Assembly (NCBI GenBank): GCA_963785035.1
Contig: CAWATG010000004.1
Span: forward strand, 620,001 to 684,000
Direction of reading: 5' to 3'
Source: CAWATG01 sp963785035
GTDB taxonomy: Bacteria > Actinomycetota > Acidimicrobiia > IMCC26256 > CAWATG01
DNA: 64,000 nt
Below, piece after piece: positions 48,508 to 58,021 of the stretch. How positions within the stretch are numbered: the first letter of the stretch is position 1; every line of letters starts with the position of its first letter. Under the pieces are notes generated by a model, which saw nothing but the letters and a program-made list of their open reading frames with translations, did not search any database and was not told where the DNA came from. Made by a program: the position numbers and the translations under genes.

Positions 48508-50186
48508 TTAGGGAGCGCCGACGGCGAGCTTCCCTGAAGGTGTGGCGTCGGTTCCCGGCGAAAGGTCATAGCGGTCGAGCACTGTGCTCGACGAGCAGGG
48601 TGCTCCGTCCTGGCCGGATTTCTGCCCGACCTCGCGGTCCAAGATGGGATTGGCTCCGCTGAAGACGCCCCAGGGGCTTTCACATCCCGGCACGACCCAG
48701 GCGTGGCTCATCCAGCCTTTCCCACCTTGTTGCTTCCGACCGCCGAGTTCGGCGCACTCGCTCTCGGTCGTTGTGGAGTCGGCAATGACTCCCCCTTGTT
48801 GACGCACAGGCCGATGTGCCGGTGGTAGTGGTCGTTGTCGCCAGTGAAGCCTTGCGTGGGCTCGGCATCCCCATCGTGTACCAGGTAGTAGCTCAGTCCG
48901 ACGACCTTCGCGTCGTCGCCGTCGCCGTCGTAGAGGATCATCTCCGGTTCATCGATCTTGAACGTTCCGTCGACGAGTTTGAAGTTCATGTAGTGCGCAG
49001 CGATGCCCGGCACGTAGCCCGTGACCTTGCGCCAGCCGGCACGGACGGCGTCGGCAGCCGTTGGATACTGCAGCGCCGTCTTACGTGAGATTGCGAGTTC
49101 ATCGGCGAGGCGAGCGCAGGCGTCCTCGTCGACGAGGGCCGTCCAGGTCTGGGGACCGACGTGTCCGCCATGTCCCTGCGTGTCATCGGGAGCTGCGGCC
49201 GTGCCACTCCCATGCGCGGTGTGTCCGCCGCCGTTCTTGGCCATCCAACGCAACCATTCGCCGTATTCGGCATCTGTCGCACCAGCGAGTGCTACCACGA
49301 GACGGGCTTCGGCGGCTTCGCTGCCGTTGGCTGCGCTCGAAAAGGACACAATCTCATCAAGTCTTTCCGAACCGCGTCCACCCAAGGGAGAGGTACCGCC
49401 ATCCTGGGCGGCCACGTTCAGCGATGACATGCCGCTCATGTCCATTGCGCCGCCCGCATGGGTGTCGATACCGAGCATTGCCGTTTCTTTCCAGTACCCC
49501 TTTGGATTGAACTCGACGTCGCATCGGTCCTTCTCGATGCTCGCAACAAGTGCAGGATCGGCGGTCGTTCCGTGATGTCCTGCCGAAGCTACGGAGTTCT
49601 CACCATGGCCATGCGCGGCAGCCTCGGGTTGGACGATCACCGAAGTCGCAAGCGCCAACGCGCTGATACCGACAACGACAGCACCGAGTTGCGGGATCTC
49701 GAAGCGGCGGGGCGCGTAGATGACGACGAGGGCCAGGAGCACGACCGCTGCCTCGAAGAGCGAAGCAATGAGGTCGATGGCCTCGATCGATTCGACCTGG
49801 CCGTTCGAGGAGCCGATTGGAAGCCCCGTTGTACGGCTCCACGCCCAAATGCCAAGCACCGCGCCGTTGCCATAGATCGCGGCGAGGCACAGTGGGCGGC
49901 TGAAAGATGCGCGGGCGATCAGCAGCGCTGCCAGCACGACCTGGAACCAACCGATGAGCGCGAAGGCGATGGGGTCGAGCAGGCCTGATCCGGCATGGAC
50001 CGGGACCATTGCGAAGTGAATCACTCCAGCGCCCGCCGCCAGTCCCGCCATCGCCGCCATGACTCCCGGCGATCGGTCGGGGCGGCCATCGACTCGGCCT
50101 CTTGCTCGGCGTCTGAGCCCACGTCCTGCGCTGTTCCCACCGGGTCCCCCACTGATCAACGCCTCAAGATGTGAGGCGACGCGCAC
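48508..50186 (-). CDS. membrane protein with five N-terminal helices and His-rich exported domain; frameshift at 48792-48796
   Basis: About 559 residues. The N-terminal third has five hydrophobic segments (e.g. GVMAAMAGLAAGAGVIHFAM, AIDLIASLFEAAVVLLALVV). The rest is His/Gly/Met-rich (AAAHGHGENS, GHHGTTADP, GGAMDMSGMSS, GGGHTAHGSG, GDNDHYHRHIGLC). A G missing from the G5 run at 48792-48796 truncates the frame; with it restored the C-terminus reads VNKGGVIADSTTTESECAEL and on to GCESPWGVFSGANPILD. The His clusters suggest a metal-handling or metal-sensing exported domain. I do not recognise a named family. GTG 50186 is the likely start, but an internal start near the first helix cannot be excluded. 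Confidence 0.72.
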
Positions 50187-50291
50187 GCTGCAATTGATGA
50201 TATCGGAACATTTCGTTCACTCTGGACGTTTCGACCGGTGCGACTCCTGCCCCCCAGACCGGTGCCAAGGAAACTCCGCAGGCAGCGATCC

Positions 50292-51120
50292 TTAGTGACG
50301 GCGGTTGCGACGGGCCAGCACGAAGGGGGTCGAAGCGACGGCGACGGCCACCAGGGTGATTCCAAAGAAGATGAGATTCGTTCCAAGACCGGCGGCAAGC
50401 ACGCCACACCTTAGGCCGTCGGGGCCGGAGCGCGCCTCGTCCAGCAGTCCCTCCCATTCCTCCGTACTCAGCTCGCCGCTGCCCCGCGCAACGACGTCGT
50501 TGTCCGCATCCAGGGCAACGAAAAAGGGGAAGGCACTCAGGCCGAAGCTCATCCCGGCGGTACCGTCGGCGCTGTCCGCCACCGTGGGAAGGTCCCAACC
50601 TTCTTTCTCCAGCCAAGCCGAGGGTGGGAAATTCGGTCGGTCCTTCGTGGAACCGGTCGCAATCCCATATATGTCGACATCGGAAGGCTTGCCGTGCTCG
50701 GCGAGCCAGTCGACCAGCACAGGTACTTCACGCTGGCAGTGCGGGCACCAGTGCGCCAAGAACACCAGCACCTTTGGGACGCCCATCAGGTCCGATCCGG
50801 ATCGGCTCACCATCGAATGCGGCACCGTCGAGCACAGGGGCGGGTTTGCCGATTGCGGGATCGGCGCTGCCGGAACCCTCGGGCATCGGCGGCAACCCAG
50901 CGCCCTTCACCTCGACCGCTCGCGTCTCGGCAAAGCCACTCGATCCCTGCGCTGCGTCCGAACCACCATTGTTGGAGTCATCTCCGGCCGACACGACGAT
51001 CGCGATAACGCCGACCAGAAGGACGACAGCACTTGCGATAGCAACGACAGGAAACCGCCGCGTGCCTCTGGCACGCTTGGGCGAGTTGATGCCCGCGGAG
51101 GACCGCTGCGGTCTTGACAT
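50292..51120 (-). CDS. thioredoxin-like (TlpA/ResA-type) membrane-anchored protein; frameshift near 50787
   Basis: About 276 residues. An N-terminal membrane anchor (VVAIASAVVLLVGVIAIVVS) is followed by a linker (FAETRAVEVKGAG) and a thioredoxin fold with VFLAHWCPHCQREVP (C-P-H-C active site) and SFGLSAFPFFVALDADND (cis-Pro region). The C-terminus has a second hydrophobic segment (LIFFGITLVAVAVASTPFVL). One base near 50787 splits the anchor/linker part from the catalytic part. ATG 51120 has AGGAG that overlaps the DsbB stop region, so the two are coupled. It would act as an extracytoplasmic thiol oxidoreductase together with DsbB. Confidence 0.85.
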
Positions 51121-51130
51121 GGGGAACTCC

Positions 51131-51709
51131 TCAGTTCGTTGTTGCGCGTATGGACCCGGCTCTGCCGAATAGCAGTGCCAACGTAGCGATCAGAGCAAAG
51201 CCCGAAAGCGCCATGGTTGGAATCGTGAGGTAACCGAAACGTCGCACCCATATGAGGCTGCAGGGGTTGGTCGGATCGCACGAGCCGGTTTCCAAGGTGG
51301 GAAAACGCTCGATCATGATGTGCCATGAGGAGATCACTCCCCCGAAGACGGCCGCGCCGCATACGACCCACCATGCTCGCGTCCACTGCCTCCATGCGAA
51401 CAGGGCGAGTGTTGGCACCAGCGAGTACATCACTACACGCTGGTACCAACACAGCCGGCATGGCGTGAAGTGTGCGACTTCGGACAGATAGAGGCTCCCG
51501 AACATGCACACGGCAGCGACGAAGCAGGCGAACCACAGTGCCTGGCCTGCGAGCTCGGTAACGAGTTCGTCACGAATCCGAGCCGCTCGGGACGACCATC
51601 GCGACGCGAGGAGGATTGCGAGGACCCAGACCACGGCAAGCTCGGCCAGCACGCTGAGCATGGCGAAGAACAACGTTGCCGTCGAGGTATCCACGAGCGC
51701 TCCGACCAC
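51131..51709 (-). CDS. disulfide bond formation protein DsbB family
   Basis: A 192-residue membrane protein with four to five helices. FTPCRLCWYQRVVMYSLV holds the C-x2-C pair and the W-Y-Q-R motif of DsbB/BdbC. GSCDPTNPCSLIWV gives the second, periplasmic Cys pair. It passes electrons from a thioredoxin-like oxidant to quinones. GTG 51709 is the most upstream plausible start; a GTG at 51694 is an alternative. The downstream thioredoxin-like gene begins 10 bp after its stop and is its likely partner. Confidence 0.92.
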   Translation of the reverse strand: MVGALVDTSTATLFFAMLSVLAELAVVWVLAILLASRWSSRAARIRDELVTELAGQALWFACFVAAVCMFGSLYLSEVAHFTPCRLCWYQRVVMYSLVPTLALFAWRQWTRAWWVVCGAAVFGGVISSWHIMIERFPTLETGSCDPTNPCSLIWVRRFGYLTIPTMALSGFALIATLALLFGRAGSIRATTN

Positions 51710-51774
51710 GCCGTGAACGTAGCGCTGGAACGCAGTGTTCTCCGGTCACCGAGACAAGCAGGTCAGCGAGGCAA

Positions 51775-53482
51775 TCACGTCACGGAGGCGGTGGGCAGGA
51801 GCGCCGTGTCGATGGGCAGCCGGACCGTGACCCTGGTACCGCGCCCATAGGTGGAGAACACGTCGATCTCACCGCCATACGCTTCGACAAACGACTTGGT
51901 GATGAGAAGCCCCAGTCCTGAGCCGTCGGCGTTCGAGGACGCGGCCGTCGACGCACGAAAGAGCGGCTCGAAAAGGCGGTCCTGCTCGGCCTCGGGAATG
52001 CCTACGCCGGTGTCACTGACTACCACGACGACCCAACGTGAGGTTTGCGACACGACAAGGCTGACGCTCCCGCCGTCGGGGGTGTATCTCACGGCATTGT
52101 CGAGCAGGTTCTCCAGCGCTCTCGCCAGGATTGCGCGATCACCCCGCACGGCGCCAACGTTGTCGGCGACCTCCACCTTCAGCCGCAGCCGTCGCGTGAG
52201 GAGCATCGCCGACAGACGGTCCACGACTCCCTCAACCAAAGGCTTGACACGCAATGACACTGCCTCGTTGGCGGAGCCGTCGCTGGTCGCCAAGGCGGTG
52301 GTCAGCGTACGAGCAATGTCGGGGACATCCGTTGCTTGCTGGATATCGATGCCCGACTCCTCCGGAGCAGCCGCGGTGAGGGCAGCTTCTGGGACGTCAG
52401 AGCGCAGCCGGTACTCCGCCAAGGCGCCCGTTGCTTCGTCGACTGCTGCCAATGCCCGTTGGCGAGCACGCAGGAGGACCCGAACCACGATTCCGGCAAG
52501 CAAGCTGATGGCGATGCCCACCGCAACGACCGCATCGCTGCTGCGGGCCGGATCTTGGACTGGAGCGTCGGCCGCGAGACCGAGGCTCACGTGCAATGTA
52601 CGCCCTGCGAAACCAACGGTGGTGCGACGATCCAAGGTCTCTGGACCCTCGACGTTCCCAGTCGAGACCGCCGCGATTTGGACCGCTGGGTCAGCCCCTA
52701 CTTCGGCTCCCAACGTGATGTACGGCAGATCGGCGAAGTCCCTCATGACACTTGCGTTGAGAAAGTCCTGACCGCGCAGCGCCAACACGATCCATCCGCG
52801 TATCTCACCAGGACTCGAGGGGTCGCGTCCGTGGAAGACGGGAGCGGTCAACAACAGCGACAACTGCCGGCGCGGCGGATCAATTGCCTCATCCTCGGGC
52901 AGGACATGGGGCCGACTCGCAGTGACCGTCGCGCTCGCCCGGGCCTGATCGAGGGCCGCAACGGCCTCAGGTGATCCGGCAAGATCCCCGCCGAGAGGCC
53001 CGATAGCACCGCCGAAGCTGCGCTGGCGGACGATGACCAGATGGGTCGCGACGTCACCGCGTGGTTGGACATCGATGGGCACGTTTTCCGCCCCGAGCCA
53101 ACCCGTTTGCACGGTGGTCAGATCGCCATCCTGAGCCGGGACGACGTAGGCAACCGCTGCGGCCCCGGGTAATCGTGCCAATGCGATGGGATCGGTGATC
53201 TTGGAGAATGCGGCGACGGAGAGGGGTTCCTGAACTGCCACCGAAGCGGCGAGGCTCCGTAACAGATCAGTCGCGCGCTGGGATTCTTCGGCAATTGCGG
53301 TGCGAATGGCTTGCGTTTGAAGGTCGGCCAATTCCCCACGGAATCGCCGATCGCGCCCGCTCACAAGCCCCCGAGAACAGGATCAACGGCGCGCAGACCA
53401 GCAGCGCGACGAAACCCGAGATGGCTATATGAGGCCAACTCCTGGTCTGCCACCCCCGAGCCCGCAATGTCCGCACATCCAT
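51775..53482 (-). CDS. CHASE-domain histidine kinase-like protein lacking an evident phospho-acceptor His; frameshift near 53365
   Basis: About 569 residues. After an N-terminal helix (IAISGFVALLVCAPLILF) comes a CHASE-type extracellular sensor (LQTQAIRTAIAEESQRATDL, FSKITDPIALARLPG, VAYVVPAQDG). A second helix (VVAVGIAISLLAGIVVRVLL) follows. The C-terminal HATPase_c domain is complete, with the N-box ALENLLDNAVRYTPDGG, the G1 box SDTGVGIPEAE and the G2 box GSGLGLLITKSF. The roughly 100 residues between helix and ATPase contain no His, so the usual H-box is missing. One base near 53365 splits the first 40 residues. No response regulator is adjacent. Confidence 0.85.
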
Positions 53483-53564
53483 GTTTTCGGACAGAAACCG
53501 CAAAACGTGAGACCCAATTTGGCCTGGGGACTCCGTTCAGGAGTGGGGAATCCGGGACGGGCAC

Positions 53565-54242
53565 TCACATCTTGGGCCGATGGGCCGGCAATCCGAGTTG
53601 GCGACGGGCGAAATTCATCTCCGAGAGCTCGTCCTCTTGCGTGTCGGCCATCGAGGTTGCAACATCACGAACGGAGCCAATCGCAGCACGTCGCGCAGCA
53701 ATCCGTGCCATGTGGATACCGCCGGCGTGGTGATTCATCATCAGCGCCGTGAACCGGTCTGCAAGAGGTAATCCATCGGCCGCCTCGAGCTCCACCATCT
53801 CCTTGTTGGTTGCCATCCCGGGCTGGGCGGATTGGGGGACGCTCATATCCATCCACTCCATCGCGACGTCCGATGACCCCGCTTCACCCCAGTCACGGAG
53901 GCTGTCCTGCATCAACCGAACCTCGCCCGCCTGCGTGATCACGATGTGCCACGCCATTTTCCGAAGTAGTTCGTCCTCACCTCGGCGTAAATACGCATGT
54001 GCCATGCGGATGGCCTGAAAGTGATGTGTCGTCATGTCGTCATAGAAACCGACATCGGTGGCGTTGGGCGTTTCCTCGCGGTTGGCCCACCACGTCGTCA
54101 CTGCAGACGACAGGAAGGCCACGGCAAGGAGCATCGCTATGAGTTGGAGCGACGACATTCCGAATCGGGGGCGTTCGACCGGCTCGCCGCCGATGTCGTC
54201 GTCCAGATTCTCGTCCACGTCCTCGTCCACGTTCTCGTCCAT
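53565..54242 (-). CDS. DUF305 family membrane-anchored protein
   Basis: A 225-residue protein. It begins with an acidic repetitive tail (MDENVDEDVDENLDDD) followed by one membrane helix (LQLIAMLLAVAFLSSAVTTW). The DUF305 ferritin-like four-helix region follows, with FYDDMTTHHFQAIRMAHAYL, ALMMNHHAGGIHMARIA and the two His-His pairs of that family. DUF305 proteins are often near copper or heavy-metal genes; their activity is unproved. It begins 15 bp after the upstream VOC gene. The acidic tail is encoded by an imperfect 12-bp repeat (54201-54242). Confidence 0.88.
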   Translation of the reverse strand: MDENVDEDVDENLDDDIGGEPVERPRFGMSSLQLIAMLLAVAFLSSAVTTWWANREETPNATDVGFYDDMTTHHFQAIRMAHAYLRRGEDELLRKMAWHIVITQAGEVRLMQDSLRDWGEAGSSDVAMEWMDMSVPQSAQPGMATNKEMVELEAADGLPLADRFTALMMNHHAGGIHMARIAARRAAIGSVRDVATSMADTQEDELSEMNFARRQLGLPAHRPKM

Positions 54243-54257
54243 GTCGCGTCGTCTGCG

Positions 54258-54651
54258 TTAGAGCGTCGCAAACAGGTCAACAGTGTTGCCATCGGGATCA
54301 TGAAGTACGGCGTATCGCTGACCCCAGAACGCATCCCAGGGTGGCAGATGCCCGTCGTAGCCGTCGGCAACCATTGCCTCATAGGTCGCATCGACCTCGT
54401 CGGTTCCATCGCAGCCAAACGCCAACGTCACGCCGCGAGCGCTTGTCGTCGTCCACATTCCACGAGTGGTCGAACGATCGGATCGTCTCGACGGTATCCC
54501 AGGCAAGACGCGTTCCGCTCGGGAGGGAGATCTCGACGTGTGGCTGTGCAGCGACGTCGTCGGGAATTTCCAAACCCAACCTTCGATAGAAGGTGAGTGA
54601 AGCCTCCATATCGGCAACAACCATGCTGATGAGTTCAAGTCGTGGAGTCAT
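54258..54651 (-). CDS. VOC family (glyoxalase/bleomycin resistance-like) protein; frameshift near 54435
   Basis: About 131 residues. The first frame gives MTPRLELISMVVADMEASLT, FYRRLGLEIP and PHVEISLPSGTRLAW, followed by HSWNVDDDKRS. The second frame continues SARGVTLAFGCDG and ends GQRYAVLHDPDGNTVDLFA, the usual C-terminal metal-ligand region. One base near 54435 joins them. VOC proteins bind a metal and act in isomerisation, dioxygenation or drug binding; no specific role can be assigned. Confidence 0.82.
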
Positions 54652-54774
54652 GGCATCACGATACGACGAGGTGACCCCTGCCTGCGGGCAGGACCTCTTC
54701 ACTCGATCACCCCTTCGGACATAGGGTGAGTAGATGGAGCATTCGTGTGTCGGTATTGAAAGGGTCATCCTGTG

Positions 54775-56405
54775 ATGCCGGCCGCGTCCCGCAGATCGAT
54801 CCGAACCTTCACGTCGCACTCGGTGGAGCCAGGTGGCGTACTCCGGGCACTTGCATCCGCCGGCGTGGAGCTTGGCCAGGCTCGCTTCGTCACTCGAACA
54901 CTGCTCGATACGTTCGATGGACGAATCCACGCTGCAGGTATGGGACTCGAGTTTCGTGAATCGAATGAGCGAGAGGTGGTGCTGTCTCGTGGCGCAGTCG
55001 TGCTCGCACGTGGAAACGTCCCGGCAGCACCTCGATGGAATACCGATCTTCCGCCAGGCCAGTTCGCCTCCCGGCTCTTCAAGCTGATCAATGGACGCGT
55101 CCTTGCTGCCGACCGTCCAGATCACCGCGCGGTGCCGTCATGGCGAACTCGCACGCCACGACGAAGACGCAGCCGCAGTCGCTGAATTGCTGTTCTCCGA
55201 GGACATCCAGCACGTCGGCCGGATCGACCCAATCGGCGGCCCCGGGGGTTCGCGATACGCCGACCCTTCGACTGGTATCAACGGACACGCCGCGATCGCG
55301 CCGACATGGACGCTTGAGATCACCTCGTCGGCAAGTCCGAATGCGGAGCACTTGTTCCTTCTGGCGTTGCTCGAACATGTCGGTATCGACTCCAACGACG
55401 GGGACACACTCGATGCAGTCGTCGCGGCCGCTGGCGTTGACCTCGGCGGCTATTCCAACTCTCCCAACGTGTTGCTCGACGCACAGGGCGACGCGATCGA
55501 TGGATTCCGCGCATGCCTGGCCGTACTGGCACAGCACATCGAGAGCAACTGGCAGGGAACGATCGACCGTGTGGACATCGAGTTCCTCCACGACCTGCGC
55601 ATTGCCGTGCGCAGGTCACGGGCAATCCTCAAGCACGGCAACGCGGTGCTCCCCGCTGACCGCATCGAGCAGGGTGCAGCCGTACTCGAAGCCATCAGCG
55701 CCGTGACTGGACCTGCGCGGGATCTCGATGTGTGCCACCGAAAGTTCGACTGGTACACGCGCAGTCTGCCTCGGAAACGAAGGGACGCACTCCAACCGGC
55801 CCACGCAAGACTTGTCGGACATCGAGAGGTTGCTTACCGAAATCTCGTCACAGTCCTGCAATCACCCGAGACCATGGCGGGCATGCAGGCATGGCGCGAA
55901 TGGCTCACGACACCAATGGGATCAACCGTCAGCCTCGGCTCGGACGCGACGCTTCCGTTGGGCGCAGTCGTGCGTGCCCGGGTGCTGCGACAGCACAAGA
56001 ACCTCATCACACGTGGGAGAAGGATCGACCGGTCGTCGCCAGCTCAGCAGCTGCACGACCTGCGGAAAAGTGCGAAGAATCTTCGTTACCTGCTCGAGTC
56101 CTTTGCAGACGTGATGGTGAAGGATCCGTTGCCGACGTTCGTCAAACCTCTCGAGGCACTGCAGCGACGCCTCGGCGTCCACCAGGATCTCGCAATGCAC
56201 GCCGTCGAACTGACCACAATTGCGCGGGACATGGACCAAGAGCCACGACTCTCGCGATTGCACCCAGGCGCTCGAACAGGTTGTGACGCGACTGGAACGC
56301 AAGGCGGTTCGAGCGCGCGAGAAGTTCTACCGAAATTTCGGCGCCTTTGACTCAAGGGAAACACGAAGAGCGTTAGACGCAGTCCTTGGTGGAGGTGCCG
56401 AGTAG
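54775..56405 (+). CDS. CYTH-CHAD domain protein; frameshifts near 55085 and 56255
   Basis: About 543 residues. The N-terminal part looks like a degenerate CYTH (triphosphate tunnel) domain: FVTRTLLDTFDGRIHAAGMG and GLEFRESNEREVVLSRG, but the usual E-x-E-x-K start is not seen. A middle part contains TWTLEITSSASPNAEHL. The C-terminal CHAD helices hold FLHDLRIAVRRSRAILKHG and LHDLRKSAKNLRYLLESF, with the conserved His/Arg pattern that binds polyphosphate. The last frame ends CTQALEQVVTRLERKAVRAR. CHAD proteins localise to polyphosphate granules; a role in phosphate or polyphosphate handling is likely. Confidence 0.83.
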
Positions 56406-56413
56406 TACGAGCG

Positions 56414-57853
56414 TTACCGGCTCGTCCGATTGCCGCCTGAGCGACCGCGACCCTGGTTCACGTTTCCCCCGAACCGGCGTGCACCGCCACTCGCGTTTCG
56501 TCCACGAGATGTTGGCCTCGGCCCCGAAGAACGCTCATGACTTCCTGGCTCCTCGACAACAGCGGACGCCATTGCCGCAGCAGCGCCGTGACCGCCCGTC
56601 GGAAGCTTCGACCATGCAGCACCGATCTTGGCTTGCCGTAAGAGGCTGCGTACTTCGGACACTTGATCGCGGGCCGCGATCGTGACGACGACGCCCGATG
56701 CACCTGCGCGAGCGGTTCGCCCCGAGCGATGAACATAGGCCTTGTGCTCACTCGGCGGATCCGCGTGCACCACGAGCGGGACTTCGTCGACATGAATGCC
56801 ACGAGCAGCGATGTCCGTAGCAACGAGCACGGTCGCCTGGCCGCTCGAGAACATCTCGAGATTACGGGTCCGAACATTCTGCGACAGGTTGCCGTGAAGG
56901 TCGACGGCCTTGATGCCCGAACCCTCAAGCTTGTGTGACAGTTGCTTCGCGCCGTGCTTGGTGCGCGTGAAGACGACGACCTTGCTGTTCCGAGCAAGAT
57001 CGGCGATCACCGACACACGATCGTCGCGGTCGACCACCAGGACATGGTGGGCCATGTCGACAGGGGCCTCCTCGACGATGGAATGAGAGACCGGATTCGT
57101 CAGGTAGTCGCGAACCACTTGATCGACGCCACCTGCAAGCGTCGCCGAAAACAGCATCCGTTGCCCCGTTGTCGGCGTGAGATCCAGAATGCGTCTCACG
57201 AAGGGCAGGAACCCGATGTCTGCCATATGATCCGCTTCGTCCAAGACCGTGATCTCGATACCGCTCAGGTCGACGTTTCGTGAACGAACGTGGTCGAGAA
57301 GGCGACCAGGACATGCGACAATGATCTCGACTCCGGCACGAAATGCGCCGAGCTGCGGACCCATGCCAACTCCGCCGAATACCGTCGCAGATCGAAGCTT
57401 CGCCGACGCTGCGAGCGGAGCGATGACGGCATTGACCTGCGCTGCGAGTTCGCGGGTCGGGACGAGCACAAGGGCGCGTGGACGCTTGTCTCCACGACGA
57501 TCTGCTGTGTTGGCGGCCAGTCGCGCGACGATCGGCAACGCGAATGCGAGGGTCTTGCCGCTTCCCGTGCGACCCTGACCCAGAACGTCGCGGCCGTTGA
57601 TTGAATCCGACAAGGTCGCGGTCTGAATCGGAAATGCGGAGACGAGTCCCTGTGCAGCCAACACGGCGGCCAAAGGCATCGGGACTCCGAGTGATGCGAA
57701 AGTACCTTCGCCGGTTGGAACTTGATCGAACGGAAGGGCCGGCGGCGCTTCGACCGTGGCGATCGCGACCTGCGAGCGCCGACCTTGCGATCCAGACCCG
57801 TTCGAACGCCGACGAGGGCGCGCGGAACGAGAAGACTGCGGGGGGGTAGACAT
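56414..57853 (-). CDS. DEAD-box RNA helicase
   Basis: A 479-residue DEAD-box helicase. The Q-motif region FASLGVPMPLAAVLAAQG, motif I GQGRTGSGKTLAF, VPTRELAAQV, VACPGRLLDHV, motif II VLDEADHMADIG, motif III FSATLAGG, ATDIAARGIHVDEV and motif VI HRSGRTARAG are all present. The C-terminal tail is Arg/Gly-rich (SRGRNASGGARRFGGNVNQG). ATG 57853 has AGGAG upstream. The tail resembles RNA-binding RGG regions. It faces the CHAD gene with an 8-bp gap. The 168 bp upstream may include a cold-shock-type leader but I see no defined element. Confidence 0.95.
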   Translation of the reverse strand: MSTPPQSSRSARPRRRSNGSGSQGRRSQVAIATVEAPPALPFDQVPTGEGTFASLGVPMPLAAVLAAQGLVSAFPIQTATLSDSINGRDVLGQGRTGSGKTLAFALPIVARLAANTADRRGDKRPRALVLVPTRELAAQVNAVIAPLAASAKLRSATVFGGVGMGPQLGAFRAGVEIIVACPGRLLDHVRSRNVDLSGIEITVLDEADHMADIGFLPFVRRILDLTPTTGQRMLFSATLAGGVDQVVRDYLTNPVSHSIVEEAPVDMAHHVLVVDRDDRVSVIADLARNSKVVVFTRTKHGAKQLSHKLEGSGIKAVDLHGNLSQNVRTRNLEMFSSGQATVLVATDIAARGIHVDEVPLVVHADPPSEHKAYVHRSGRTARAGASGVVVTIAARDQVSEVRSLLRQAKIGAAWSKLPTGGHGAAAAMASAVVEEPGSHERSSGPRPTSRGRNASGGARRFGGNVNQGRGRSGGNRTSR

Positions 57854-58021
57854 GACGTAACTCCTAATCGCCAGACCGGCCGCTGAGCTGGCAAAAGAAA
57901 GTCACGTCAAGACGCGGGCGGCACACAACCGGGGAGGTTCGATTGATGGCCAGGAGCGGCCAACGAATGCAGTCTAGCTGCAGAACGGTGCCGGAGTGCG
58001 TATAGCGACGGACGGTTGAGA

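Noticed and set aside
54201..54242. Short imperfect repeat at the DUF305 start considered as a regulatory repeat
   Set aside because: It encodes the acidic Asp/Glu/Asn tail in frame, so it is coding low complexity.
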